64,000 nucleotides of DNA, taken from NCBI RefSeq assembly GCF_009727155.1, contig NZ_WNWM01000002.1, forward strand, positions 806,001 to 870,000, read 5' to 3'. This DNA comes from Pseudoduganella dura. GTDB lineage: Bacteria > Pseudomonadota > Gammaproteobacteria > Burkholderiales > Burkholderiaceae_D. The position numbers were made by a program, and so were the translations under genes. Numbering within the stretch: the stretch's first letter is position 1; every line of letters starts with the position of its first letter. Shown here piece after piece: positions 45,945-58,267 of this stretch. Under the pieces are notes generated by a model. The model saw only the letters and a list, made by a program, of their open reading frames with translations, was not told the DNA's origin and did not search any database.

Positions 45945-46718
45945 TCAGGCCGCGATCGCCATCTCCTCCACCCCGTAGTGGCGCGCATACCGCGCATCCA
46001 GGTTTGCCAGCGGCATCAGCAGGAACAGGTCGGCGCTGTCGAAATCGGGATCCCAGGCCGGTTCGCCGCAGATCCACGCGCCCGAGCGCATGTAGCCCTT
46101 CAGCAGCGGCGGAACGCTGGCCGAGGCCGCGGCTTCGATCTTCGTGTGCGGGAACGGCAGGTGCGGCGTGACGCGGTATTCGGCCGGCCCCATCCGCGTT
46201 TCGCGCAGTTGCCGGAACACGGCGACGGCATTGTGCCCGCCGTCCGCCAGGCTGATGCTGGCGCAGCCGGCCAGGAAATCGCAGCCCTGCCGCTCCATGT
46301 ATTCGGCCAGCGCCGCCCACAGCAGCATGATGACGGTGCCGCCGCGGTAATCGGGATGGATGCAGGCGCGGCCGGCTTCGATGATGCGGCCCCGCAGCGG
46401 GTTCAGGCGGCCCATGTCGAACTCGCCTTCGGAGTAAAAACGGCCCAGCCGGCGCGCGCCGGCCGGCGCCAGCACGCGGTACGTGCCCACCACCTGCAGC
46501 GTGGTGGCGTCGCGTACCAGCAGGTGGTCGCAGTGTTCGTCGAATTCGTCGCAATCGAGGCGGTCCGGCCGTGCGAGCGCCGTCAAGCCCATGCCTTCGA
46601 TGAAGACGTTGTAGCGCAGGCGCTGTGCCTCGCGCAGTTCTTCCGGCGTGGTGGCGATGCTTGTCAGAAGGCGCGGGCGCGGGGCCCGGTTGCCGGTGGC
46701 GTTGGTTGTCAGCTGCAT
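45945..46718 (-). CDS. OlsB-like GNAT N-acyltransferase
   Basis: This 257-residue protein belongs to the Acetyltransf_5 family that includes L-ornithine N(alpha)-acyltransferase (OlsB), the first enzyme of ornithine-lipid synthesis, which uses 3-hydroxyacyl-ACP. Marks are LREAQRLRYNVFIEGMGLTA, CDEFDEHCDHLLVRD, IIEAGRACIHPDYRGGTVIM and LAGCASISLADGG. It lacks the OlsA acyltransferase next door, so related N-acyl amino-acid synthesis is also possible. The start at 46718 follows GAGAGGACGA. It is monocistronic. Membrane adaptation to phosphate limitation is the usual context but is not shown here. Confidence 0.82.
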   Translation of the reverse strand: MQLTTNATGNRAPRPRLLTSIATTPEELREAQRLRYNVFIEGMGLTALARPDRLDCDEFDEHCDHLLVRDATTLQVVGTYRVLAPAGARRLGRFYSEGEFDMGRLNPLRGRIIEAGRACIHPDYRGGTVIMLLWAALAEYMERQGCDFLAGCASISLADGGHNAVAVFRQLRETRMGPAEYRVTPHLPFPHTKIEAAASASVPPLLKGYMRSGAWICGEPAWDPDFDSADLFLLMPLANLDARYARHYGVEEMAIAA

Positions 46719-46900
46719 GCTTCGTCCTCTCGGTGAAGTGGAGACGAAGCACAGCGTAGCGGTGGATTACTTCAACAACATGACAGGAATATATCGATTC
46801 GGTGACCGTGGCGCCGGCGCGTCAGCTTCCATGGAGGAAGCGATGCCGCGGGCGTCGAAGGCCCGCGGCAGAAGGCGCCGGGATTACGTCACCTGGACAC

Positions 46901-47602
46901 TCAGTCCTTCTTCGGACGGCCGGTCTTCAGTTGCGGCAGCGAGGCCAGCACGCTTTGCAGCGTGGCCATGTCGATCTGGCTGATCAGCGCCACGCCCACG
47001 CGCAGCAGTTCGCTTTTCTTGATTTCGAAGCCGGCCTTCAGGCAGGCCTTCTTCACTTCGCCGAGCACCGCATATTCCGTTTCCGGCATTGTGAAGCTGT
47101 CGCGTACCAGGCGATCCTTGCGCGGCGCCGCTTTCTCGGCCGGCTTGGCCACGGCCTTGGCCGCTTTTGCCGGCTTGGCGGCCTTGGCTGCCTTCGGTTC
47201 GGCCTTGGCTTCGGCGGTCTTCACTGCGGCGGCGGGGGCCTTCGCGGCTTTCGGCGCCGCCTTGGCGGCAGGCTTGGCTTCCGCCTTGACTTCGGCCTTG
47301 ACGTTCGCCTTGGCTGCAGGCTTGGCGGCGGCTTTCACCACTTTTGCCGCCGGCTTTTCCACCTTGGCAGCCGGCTCCGCGGCCTTGGGCGCGCGGGCTT
47401 TCACAGGTTGCGCTTCCGGTGCCGCCGCGTCCTTCACCGCGGCGGCCTTGCGGGGCGCCTTCGCTGCCGGCTTGACGGCAGGCGCCGTGTCGGCGGCGGC
47501 CTGCGGCTTGGCGTCCACCCTGGCTGCCGGCTTTTCAGCGGCGGCGGCCGGTTTCGTGGCGGTGTCGGCGGAAGTCTTGGTCACATCGTTCTTCGCGTTC
47601 AT
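46901..47602 (-). CDS. Ala/Lys-rich histone H1-like DNA-binding protein
   Basis: This 233-residue protein is two-part. Residues 1-160 are an Ala/Lys/Pro repeat resembling eukaryotic H1 tails and bacterial AlgP/Hc1-type proteins (PAAKA and KAAKA units). Residues 160-233 are a folded domain starting RKDRLVRDSFTMPETEYAVL, followed by AGFEIKKSELLRVGVALISQ. The C-terminal domain is well conserved in betaproteobacteria and may be a small helical DNA- or protein-binding module. The start follows CCAGGAG. It probably coats or bridges DNA nonspecifically. The repeat is prone to length variation. A GC-rich hairpin (46845-46869) lies past its stop. Confidence 0.78.
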   Translation of the reverse strand: MNAKNDVTKTSADTATKPAAAAEKPAARVDAKPQAAADTAPAVKPAAKAPRKAAAVKDAAAPEAQPVKARAPKAAEPAAKVEKPAAKVVKAAAKPAAKANVKAEVKAEAKPAAKAAPKAAKAPAAAVKTAEAKAEPKAAKAAKPAKAAKAVAKPAEKAAPRKDRLVRDSFTMPETEYAVLGEVKKACLKAGFEIKKSELLRVGVALISQIDMATLQSVLASLPQLKTGRPKKD

Positions 47603-47696
47603 GCATGCTCCTGGAAATTAAGTTGAACTATATAAACAATATATACCATTTTAGCCGAAACGGCACCATCCCTTACAGTTCTTAAGCCATCTCAAG

Positions 47697-48169
47697 TCAC
47701 ATTGGCTCGCCGGCGCCCTCGTCGCAGGTCGCGCCGCCGCGCGACGCCAGCAGCGCTTCGAGCTCGGCGTTGCGCAGCGCCAGGTCGCGGCGGGCGGTGC
47801 GCAGCGCCAGGTGCGTGGCCACGCGGGCCAGCAGGATAGGCGGGCTGATCGGCCGGGTAATGTAGTCCACGGCGCCCGCCGCCAGCCCCAGCGCTTCGTC
47901 TTCCGGCCGGCTCTTTGCCGTCAGCAACAGTACCGGCACATCCGCCGTGCCCGGCTCGCCGACGATGCGGCGGCACACCTCCAGCCCGTCCATGTCGGGC
48001 ATCATCACGTCCAGCAGCACCAGGTCGACGCCGCCCGTGCACAGGATCCGCAGCGCCGTGGCGCCGTTGGTGGCGACCTTCGTGTCGTACTTCGCCTTCA
48101 GCAGCGAGGCCAGCAGCATGATGTTGTCGGGCGTGTCGTCCACGATCAGGATGACGGGGCGGCCGGCGT

Positions 48170-48173
<4 letters not shown>
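47697..48173 (-). CDS. Single-domain response regulator
   Basis: This 158-residue protein is a receiver domain only: VILIVDDTPDNIMLLASLLK, the phosphoacceptor Asp in LVLLDVMMPDMDGLEVCRR, and the conserved Lys in LLLTAKSRPEDE. A short helical C-terminal extension (LALRTARRDLALRNAELEAL) may be a coiled coil. There is no output domain. It overlaps the hybrid kinase gene by four bases (ATGA), so it is made together with that kinase and probably receives phosphate from its HPt domain. Confidence 0.9.
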
Positions 48174-51559
<3,386 letters not shown>

Positions 51560-51567
51560 CCGTTTGA

Positions 51568-52392
51568 TCAAGGCTGCTTGCCCTTGCCGGCAGCCGGCAC
51601 TTCGGCTCTCTCGAGCTTGCGGTATTCGGCGCTGTTGCGCGCCGTTTCCACCGCAGCCCAGATGCGCCGCGACAGGTCGGGCTGCCGCTCGACCATCCGG
51701 TGCGACAGCAGCAGGAAGTACGGTTTCTCGACCAGGGGCCGCGGCAGCGCCTCGATCTGCGCACCGTACGGGCCGGTGAGCAGCGTGTGCGCATCGCTGC
51801 CGCCGACGGCCGCGGCGGCCAGCCGGCCGGCCAGCAGCTTGCGCACCAGCTCATCGGAGCGCTGGCTGCCCTCGTCCACGGTGACGTTCAGGCTGCGCAA
51901 CTGGTCGGTCACGGAGTAGCCGAGCTGCGCGCCCACGGCGCCATCGACGTTGTGGAGGGCCTTGCCGTCCCAATCGACATTGCTGCCCTTGCGGCGGATC
52001 AGCACGTAGCGGTCGATGTGCATGCGCTTCGACGCATCGGGCGTGGCGCCGCCCGGATATTCGCCGATCTCGCGGCGGTCGGTCTTGAAGCTGACGGCGA
52101 ACGCGCCGTCCACGGCATTGTCTTTCAGTTGCGCCAGGCAGCGCTTCCACGGCATGCTCCGGAAATCGAAGCGGATCTTCTCGCGCTCGCCGACCAGCTT
52201 GAGCAGCTCGAAATTCAGGCCGCGGCCATCCTCGGTGCGCCACGGCCGCACATCGGCCCGTTCGTAGCATAGCGTGACGGTGGGCTGGGCAACGGTGGGC
52301 TGGGCATGCGGCGCGGATGCGGCAAGAAGCCCGGCGCAAGCGCCGAGCGCCGCCGTCCGCCACCTCCTCCGCCATGCGCTCCCGACCGCCAT
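51568..52392 (-). CDS. Periplasmic solute-binding protein (SBP_bac_3-like), likely kinase partner
   Basis: This 274-residue exported protein has a basic N-terminus with a signal peptide (TAALGACAGLLAASAPHAQ). A family 3 substrate-binding fold begins VTLCYERADVRPWRTEDGRG and contains FDFRSMPWKRCLAQLKDNAV and GAQLGYSVTDQLR. No permease or ATPase gene adjoins. It is the first gene of an operon with the hybrid kinase (8-base gap) and receiver, so it probably delivers a ligand signal to the kinase rather than serving transport. A 15-bp direct duplication encodes AQPTV twice at the predicted mature N-terminus. Confidence 0.82.
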   Translation of the reverse strand: MAVGSAWRRRWRTAALGACAGLLAASAPHAQPTVAQPTVTLCYERADVRPWRTEDGRGLNFELLKLVGEREKIRFDFRSMPWKRCLAQLKDNAVDGAFAVSFKTDRREIGEYPGGATPDASKRMHIDRYVLIRRKGSNVDWDGKALHNVDGAVGAQLGYSVTDQLRSLNVTVDEGSQRSDELVRKLLAGRLAAAAVGGSDAHTLLTGPYGAQIEALPRPLVEKPYFLLLSHRMVERQPDLSRRIWAAVETARNSAEYRKLERAEVPAAGKGKQP

Positions 52393-52516
52393 CTCCGCCC
52401 CCCTTGCATCACAAGCCTATAGTGTAAGCAAAACTGCAAGGCAGGGGTACATTCTCTTTGTCAAGAAATTGCAATCGAACGGGCCGGGCATACCGACATG
52501 TGCAACGGCACGCACG

Positions 52517-53263
52517 TCAGCCGGTCACCTCGACCACCCGGCCATTGAGCGGCTGCACCGGGCGGGCATTCATCCGGTACAGCTTGCGGAACGCCGCCAG
52601 CTGTCCTTTGGAAATGTCGACCGGCTGCTTCATGACCTGCCAGTGCACGCCTTCGCTGCATGGCGGCGTGGTCAGCGAACCCATGTAGGCATAGTAGGTG
52701 TGCTGCGCCGGCAGCAGCGCGCCCACGTCGACCCCGCCCTCGACGGCATGGTGATCGCCCGCATGGGCCGGCAGCCCGGCGAATACCGGCTTGAGCGCGG
52801 CATTTTCCTTGCCCTGCCTGAACAGCACGGCGACCACGGCCAGTTCGCCGGCATCGTTCCGGTGCACCAGGTGCGCGACCAGCGGATAGTGCTTGCCGTT
52901 TACCGTTTCCTCGCTCGGCGTATGGAAGTGGAACTGCACCAGCTTGTATTCGCCGCCCGGAAGACGCACCCGGCCGCCTTCCGCCAGGTTGACCTGCACA
53001 GTGTGGCCATTGTTGACGACATCGGCGGCGCTGGCCGCGTAGTCGAAACCGATCGGCGCCGGCGCTCCCGCCCTGGCGCCGTGGATATCGATCGGCGATT
53101 GCGCCTTGCCCAGCTTGCAGGCGGCGAAATCCTGTTCCAGCTCGCCCCAGTGCGACGTGCCGGCCTTGCCCTTGTATTCCCAATGCGCCGCTGCCTTGTC
53201 GGCGGCCTGAACACTTCCCATGGCAGCCAGCGCGGCTGCCGCCAAAATCATTTTTGTTTTCAT
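52517..53263 (-). CDS. Alpha-class carbonic anhydrase, periplasmic
   Basis: This 248-residue enzyme hydrates CO2 in the periplasm. A signal peptide (MKTKMILAAAALAAMGSVQA) precedes the alpha-CA domain. The zinc histidines are visible in LVQFHFHTPSE (two) and in LVAHLVHRN (third), and the catalytic Thr lies in SLTTPPCSEGVHW. Two cysteines (FAACKLG and PPCSEG) fit the conserved disulfide. AQSPIDIH near the N-terminus is also typical. The ATG at 53263 was chosen for the signal peptide. It is monocistronic. Confidence 0.95.
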   Translation of the reverse strand: MKTKMILAAAALAAMGSVQAADKAAAHWEYKGKAGTSHWGELEQDFAACKLGKAQSPIDIHGARAGAPAPIGFDYAASAADVVNNGHTVQVNLAEGGRVRLPGGEYKLVQFHFHTPSEETVNGKHYPLVAHLVHRNDAGELAVVAVLFRQGKENAALKPVFAGLPAHAGDHHAVEGGVDVGALLPAQHTYYAYMGSLTTPPCSEGVHWQVMKQPVDISKGQLAAFRKLYRMNARPVQPLNGRVVEVTG

Positions 53264-53581
53264 GAGTGACCCGATTGATCGACGTTGATGGTGCGCCGTT
53301 CGCGCGGGCATGCCCGCGCGATCCGGCAGCAGCGACGTTAACAGGATTGCAGGAAAGATTTTGTTAAGGCAAGATGAGCCGAAACTTAAGATGCAAGGTA
53401 CAGTCGTCACGGCAAGCGAACGGAACACTTTCCTGGCGTCGCAGCTCTTGCAGTATCGATGGTCGAGGCCGCCGCCACCACTCCCGTTCGGGCAGGCGCG
53501 ACGCATTGCGGAACACACCGGCCCGCACCGCGGAAATGCAGGCTGAAACCACGCGCAGGCCGATACCGACCCCAGGCCCGG
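53264..53581. other. Intergenic space upstream of the carbonic anhydrase gene
   Basis: This 318-base stretch holds the carbonic anhydrase promoter on the minus strand and the 3' end region of the 181-residue unknown gene. Several open frames under 90 codons cross it, but none has a ribosome site or family features. An AT-richer patch lies near 53340-53400. No repeat or strong hairpin was seen. Confidence 0.4.
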
Positions 53582-54127
53582 TCAGCCGAGCGCCAGCCCT
53601 GTCGCCCCGTGCCGCAGCAGATCTTCAATGAGTTCGGCAACGGCACTGGCCGGCGCGGAGCCGAGATCGATCCGGAACCGCAGGCCATCGCCCGCGCGCG
53701 CGGGATCGCCGAGGAAATGCACCACGCCACGCAAGCCTTCGGCATTTCTCGGATAAGCATCGTCGGCGTCGAACCAGCGCAGGAACCAGGCGCGCATCAG
53801 CGTATTGACCTCGGCATCGGGGATACCGGCGATGTGCAGGTTGAGCCAGTCCCACGAAAACGCCGACACGGCAACGGGCACACCGCCCAGTTCCACGCGC
53901 AGCGGCTCGATCCCGACGCATTCCGCCGCGTCGACCGATTGCACCCCGCCCAGCGCCTTGCGCACCAGGTCGCAGCGGCATGGCGTGTCGAGCAGGCCGT
54001 CACCGGCCGGGCTCCCGTCGGGCCGGCGCACCACCGGCTCGACATGGAAGCCCGGTCCGGTCGCGGCATGCGACAGCTGGTCGATATAGGGACGCCGGAT
54101 GCGTTCCAGCAGCGCCACGAGGGTCAT
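53582..54127 (-). CDS. Conserved-looking protein of unknown function, downstream of ppx
   Basis: This 181-residue protein is not recognised. It has no signal peptide or membrane helix and is acidic to neutral. Distinct segments are AFSWDWLNLHIAGIPDAEVN and WFLRWFDADDAYPRNAEGLR, rich in Trp and Asp, and a C-terminal helix (SAVAELIEDLLRHG). It starts 28 bases after the ppx stop on the same strand, so it is probably co-transcribed with the exopolyphosphatase gene. Codon use matches the genome. The start ATG at 54127 is the only sensible one. Confidence 0.65.
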   Translation of the reverse strand: MTLVALLERIRRPYIDQLSHAATGPGFHVEPVVRRPDGSPAGDGLLDTPCRCDLVRKALGGVQSVDAAECVGIEPLRVELGGVPVAVSAFSWDWLNLHIAGIPDAEVNTLMRAWFLRWFDADDAYPRNAEGLRGVVHFLGDPARAGDGLRFRIDLGSAPASAVAELIEDLLRHGATGLALG

Positions 54128-54155
54128 GGTGATTCCCGTATGCCGGGCCGGTCCG

Positions 54156-55610
54156 TCACGACCCGGTCCGCAGGCTCAGGTCGACACCCACCTCGTCCCA
54201 GTTCTCCTGCTCCTTCTCGAACCAGTACGACAGGGTGGGATGCCCGCTGACCAGCTCGCGTCGCAGTTCCAGTTCGATGCGGTTCTTCATCCGCAGCTTC
54301 GGCTGCGCGTCCGCCACGGTGATCCGGGCGTGCATGAACACGATCGCCAGCCGCAGCGCCACCACGGCCCGGGCGAAATCGGCATCGGCCAGGAATTCCT
54401 CCACCTTGCGCAGGTTGCCCTTCTGCGCCATCAGCAGCCGGCTCATCGTGCGCTGGTCGCGCGTGGTGAAACCCGGCAGGTCGGCATTCTCGATCATGTA
54501 GGCGCCATGCTTGTGGTGCCCCGTCTGCGACACTGCCTGGCCCACCTCATGCAGCAGGGCGCTCCAGTACAGCAGCCGCGCCGCCGTGTCGGTGGCCGGC
54601 TTGAGCTGCTCGAGCAGCGCCAGCGCATCGTCGGCCACGCGCGCGGCGCGGGCCTCGTCGACGTGGAACTTGCGCGCGAAATCGCGCACCGATTGCTCGC
54701 GCCGGTCGCGCCGCATCTCGCGCAGGGTCAGGTCCCACATCACGCCCATCCGCAAACCCGCCTCGATCGGCGCCAGTTCATCGATGTCCAGTTCGTGCAT
54801 CACGCCGATCAGGATCGCCAGGCCGCCCACCACGGTCGACGCGCGGTCCGGGCGCAGGCCCGGCATGTCGATCCGGTTGACGTGGCCGAAAGCGATGAAG
54901 CGGCGCTTCAGCGCATCGAGGCTGTCCGGCGTGATGCCCTTGCCCAGGCCGTTCTTTTCGATCACGTCGGCGATCGCCCGGATCGTGCCGGAGGAGCCAT
55001 AGGCCCGTTTCCAGAACTGCGGCATGTACGGCGGCGCGCCATCCTCGAAATGGCTGCGCGCGGACAGGATCGCCGCCTCGTAGGACGGTGCGTCGACATA
55101 GCCGTTGACGAAGAACGCCAGGCTCTGCTTGACGCTGCCCACGCTGAACGATTCGACCCGCTCGATATCGGGCCCGCGCCCGAGGATCAGTTCGGTGGAA
55201 CCGCCGCCGATGTCGACCACGAGGCGCCGCTCGTTCGGCTGCGCCAGCGCATTGGCCACGCCCATGTAGATCAGCCGCCCTTCCTCCTCGCCCGAAATGA
55301 TCTCGATCGGGAAGCCGATGGCCGCCTCGGCCTGCGGCAGGAAGGTGGCGATGTTCTGCGCCTGGCGCATCGTGGAGGTGGCCACCACGCGCACCGCGTC
55401 GAGCTGGTAGGCCGACAGCGTGATCGCGAAGTTCTGCAGGCATGCGATGGCCTTCTCGCGCGCCGCTTCGGTAAGGTTGCCGGCGGCGTCGAGGCCGGCG
55501 GCCAGCCGGATCGGTTCCCGCATGCTTTTCAGCACGCGGATCGTGTCGCCGTCATGTTTGCCTATTGAAAGGCGGAAACTGTTCGATCCGAGATCGACCG
55601 CTGCATACAT
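54156..55610 (-). CDS. ppx: Exopolyphosphatase (Ppx/GppA family)
   Basis: This 484-residue enzyme removes terminal phosphate from polyphosphate (or hydrolyses pppGpp). The ASKHA ATPase-like start YAAVDLGSNSFRLSIGK, VRVVATSTMRQAQN, IISGEEEGRLIYMGV and VVDIGGGSTELIL are all present. The C-terminal HD-like part shows LHEVGQAVSQTGHHKHG. The length is that of proteobacterial Ppx. The Met at 55610 follows GGAA and gives the common MYAAVDLGSNSFR opening; an ATG four codons upstream is the alternative. A gene for an unknown protein follows at 28 bases. No ppk gene is in the window. Confidence 0.93.
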   Translation of the reverse strand: MYAAVDLGSNSFRLSIGKHDGDTIRVLKSMREPIRLAAGLDAAGNLTEAAREKAIACLQNFAITLSAYQLDAVRVVATSTMRQAQNIATFLPQAEAAIGFPIEIISGEEEGRLIYMGVANALAQPNERRLVVDIGGGSTELILGRGPDIERVESFSVGSVKQSLAFFVNGYVDAPSYEAAILSARSHFEDGAPPYMPQFWKRAYGSSGTIRAIADVIEKNGLGKGITPDSLDALKRRFIAFGHVNRIDMPGLRPDRASTVVGGLAILIGVMHELDIDELAPIEAGLRMGVMWDLTLREMRRDRREQSVRDFARKFHVDEARAARVADDALALLEQLKPATDTAARLLYWSALLHEVGQAVSQTGHHKHGAYMIENADLPGFTTRDQRTMSRLLMAQKGNLRKVEEFLADADFARAVVALRLAIVFMHARITVADAQPKLRMKNRIELELRRELVSGHPTLSYWFEKEQENWDEVGVDLSLRTGS

Positions 55611-55710
55611 CGGGGATTCCATTGATTTATATTGTTTATATTGAAAATCCTATCACATTAGACCGCCCTCATGACGGCTTCATGACAGGATTCGTGCGCG
55701 CTGGCCAGCT

Positions 55711-56883
55711 TCAGGTGCCGGTGTCCTCGTCGTGCACCGGCGGGGGCGCGGCCACCACCTGGTTGCGGCCGCGCAGCTTGGCCGCCTGCAGCGCCTCGTC
55801 GGCGCGCTTGAACAGGCTGACGGTGGAGTCGTCGGCACGGATCGTCGTCACGCCCAGGCTGGCCGTCAGCGAGATCACCGCGCGTTCCGCCTTCACCGGG
55901 TTCGCCTCGATCGATGCGCGAATCCGCTCGGCCACGACCACCGCGTCCGCCAGCGTGGTGCGCGGCAGCTGGATGGCGAATTCGGCGCCGCCCAGCCGTC
56001 CCATCATGTCGCTGTCGCGCAACTGGCCGCGGCAGGCCTCCACCATCGCCTTCAGCACCTTGTCCCCCGTGCCGTGGCCATAATGATCGTTGACGCGCTT
56101 GAACCCGTCCAGGTTCAGGATCAGCAGCGCGGTGGGCGTGCCGGGCCGGCGCGCCAGCGCGAGCCACGGCGCCAGCGCCCCGTAGAAGCCCTGGCGGTTC
56201 GGCACATCGGTCAGCGCGTCCACCACCTCCAGCCGCGCCAGATCTGCCTGCAGCGTCTCGCGCGCCAGCAGCAGGTAGCCGGCGGCGCCGATCAGCATCG
56301 CCAGGTAGAAGGCCACGTAGCCAAGGCCCTGCAGCTGCGCCGGGCCCACGCCCGTCCAGCCCTGCGGCAGCGCCATGGCCAGCAGCCCGCGCCCGGCAAT
56401 GGCCAGGCCCAGGGCGGCCAGCGCCACCGCCAGGAAGCGGCGCAGCATCGTGGCCGTGCTCCAGCCCAGGCCCAGCGCCGCGGCGCCGGCCAGGTAGAAC
56501 GCGCCGACGATGGCGGAGCCGGCCGCCACCCGCAGGGCGGGATCGGCATCGAGCACATGGCAGGCGAGCCAGCCGGCGGCGGCCAGCCCCAGGGCGGGCA
56601 GCACGGCGCGGCGCCAGCCCGCGCGCCCGGCGCGCTCCCACAGCGCGCCGGCATCGAGCGCCACGCCGGCGAACAGCGCCACGTTGGCGACCGGGCCGGC
56701 CAGCGTTTCGGGAATCACGCCGCGGAAGTACAGCAGCAGCCATGCCACCGCCTGGCACTGCCTGGCCAGCGTGAAGGTGGCCAGCGCGCCGCGCTGGCGG
56801 TTGTCCGCATCATGAAAGAAAAGCGCTGCGCACAGTGCGAGATTGCCCAGCGCCAGGGCGAGGACCAGCGTCCTGACGTCCAC
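55711..56883 (-). CDS. Membrane GGDEF protein with degenerate GGAEF site and intact I-site
   Basis: This 390-residue protein has about seven or eight hydrophobic helices in residues 1-205 and a C-terminal GGDEF domain (LTDVPNRQGFY, LLILNLDGFKRVNDHYGHGT). The active-site motif reads RLGGAEFAIQL: the third-position Asp/Glu that binds metal is replaced by Ala, so diguanylate cyclase activity is probably lost. An RDSD inhibitory-site motif remains exactly five residues before it, so c-di-GMP binding may persist. The start is a GTG one base after the stop of the 91-residue upstream gene, indicating coupled translation. Confidence 0.88.
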   Translation of the reverse strand: MDVRTLVLALALGNLALCAALFFHDADNRQRGALATFTLARQCQAVAWLLLYFRGVIPETLAGPVANVALFAGVALDAGALWERAGRAGWRRAVLPALGLAAAGWLACHVLDADPALRVAAGSAIVGAFYLAGAAALGLGWSTATMLRRFLAVALAALGLAIAGRGLLAMALPQGWTGVGPAQLQGLGYVAFYLAMLIGAAGYLLLARETLQADLARLEVVDALTDVPNRQGFYGALAPWLALARRPGTPTALLILNLDGFKRVNDHYGHGTGDKVLKAMVEACRGQLRDSDMMGRLGGAEFAIQLPRTTLADAVVVAERIRASIEANPVKAERAVISLTASLGVTTIRADDSTVSLFKRADEALQAAKLRGRNQVVAAPPPVHDEDTGT

Positions 56884-56884
56884 G

Positions 56885-57160
56885 TCAGATCTCGTGCTCG
56901 ACGTTGGTGGTGCCGTCGCCGACCTTGGACGCCCAGGCGACGGTGAAGAATGTCTTCTCTTCCTCGGTGGGCGCCTCGTGCCAGAACACGATCAGCGTGC
57001 CCTTGTGATCGTGCAGCTGGCTGCATTTCTCGATGAAGTGCTGCTTGCCCGCCGCATCGGCCAGCGCGGCGGCATAGCCATAGACCCGGTTCAGCCGCTC
57101 GATGCGGTCTGGCTCGGTGAAGCTGTTGGTCGCGGTAATGGTCGGGTGGTCCAGGAACAT
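56885..57160 (-). CDS. Small protein of unknown function, coupled to the GGAEF gene
   Basis: This 91-residue cytoplasmic protein is not recognised. It begins MFLDHPTITATNSFTEPDRI and contains NRVYGYAAALADAAGKQHFI, HDHKGTLIVFWHEAPTEEEK and a C-terminal GTTNVEHEI. It is predicted alpha/beta, with several His and Glu residues, and has no signal or membrane helix. A GGAG ribosome site supports the start at 57160; the frame extends 24 codons upstream without one. Its stop is one base before the GTG of the degenerate GGDEF gene, so the two are probably expressed together. Confidence 0.7.
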   Translation of the reverse strand: MFLDHPTITATNSFTEPDRIERLNRVYGYAAALADAAGKQHFIEKCSQLHDHKGTLIVFWHEAPTEEEKTFFTVAWASKVGDGTTNVEHEI

Positions 57161-57359
57161 CGGTATTCTCCATCGGGGCGGCGGGCCGTGTACCCATAAA
57201 GGTTTTCGTGCAAGTGCGCCGCCGGGGTACACTTTGTGCCTGAGAGCTTAGCAGAACAGCGCCCCCGACACCAATGACACGCCCCGCCACGCCGACACGC
57301 ATCCTCCCCGCATTTTCCGTTCATATCCTCCCCCACCTTGCTGCGCATCTTCCAATTTC

Positions 57360-58133
57360 ATGGCCCCGATCCTCGACCAGACTTCCCGCGAGCCAGTGCT
57401 CCTCAGCCGCCGCAACGGCCGCCTGACGCTGGAATTCGTGCCCGGCGAGGTGCAAAGCCAGATGGACCTGGCCGATCCGCACCGGCTGGTGCTGGCCTAC
57501 GCGCGGGCAATGATGTGCTTCGTGCTGTTCAAGCCCCGCCCGGCGCATATCGTGATGGTGGGCCTGGGCGGCGGTTCGCTGGCCAAGTTCTGCCACCGCT
57601 ACCTGCCCCACGCGCGTATCACGGTCCTGGAACTGTCGGCCGAGGTGATCGCGCTGCGCGAGCACTTCGCCGTGCCGCCCGACAGCGAACGCTTCCGCGT
57701 GATCCATGCCGACGCCGCCCGTCACATGCCGCGGCTGGCCAATAGCGCGGACGTGCTGCTGGTGGACGGTTTCGACGCTTCCGGCCTGCCGCCGGCGCTG
57801 GGCAGCGCGCGCTTCTACGCGGATTGCCGGCGCGCCCTGCGGCCCGACGGCCTGCTGGTGGCGAACATCTTCAGCTACGATCCGAACTACCCGGCGATCG
57901 CGCGCCGGCTGCGCCAGGCGTTCGGCGACAACGTGTGCCAGTTGCGCGGCGTCGCCGGCAACAACCACATCGTGTTCGCGCTGCGCCCGGCCGAGGGCAT
58001 GCCGGCGCGCGCGGCCACCCGCGCCCAGCGCCTGGTGCAGCGCATCGCGCTGTGCGGCGCACTCTGGCCGGGACTGGCGCCCTTCAACCGCCTGCTGGCG
58101 CACTGGGTGGTCGCCCGCCTGCGTGCCGGGTAG
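57360..58133 (+). CDS. Spermidine synthase-like methyltransferase-fold protein
   Basis: This 257-residue protein has a Rossmann-like spermidine-synthase fold: HIVMVGLGGGSLAKFCHRYL (glycine motif), ITVLELSAEVIALREHFAVP, RVIHADAARHMPRLANSADV and LLVDGFDASGLPPALGSARF. The Asp-x-x-x-Asp gatekeeper loop looks altered (DGFDASG), and the family includes proteins annotated as fused MFS/spermidine synthase without the transporter part. Aminopropyl transfer is possible but not assured. No ribosome site is evident before the ATG at 57360. It is divergent from the 91-residue gene across 199 bases. Confidence 0.78.
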   Translation: MAPILDQTSREPVLLSRRNGRLTLEFVPGEVQSQMDLADPHRLVLAYARAMMCFVLFKPRPAHIVMVGLGGGSLAKFCHRYLPHARITVLELSAEVIALREHFAVPPDSERFRVIHADAARHMPRLANSADVLLVDGFDASGLPPALGSARFYADCRRALRPDGLLVANIFSYDPNYPAIARRLRQAFGDNVCQLRGVAGNNHIVFALRPAEGMPARAATRAQRLVQRIALCGALWPGLAPFNRLLAHWVVARLRAG

Positions 58134-58267
58134 CCACGCGCCACTTACGTGCAATAAGACAACAATAAGTTCCTACTGATTACATTCTTATCGGCAACTT
58201 GCGGCTTTTGTGACACACTGACGCCCGGGCATCATGTCCGCGTTTTTTGTTCATCCACAGGAGTCCC

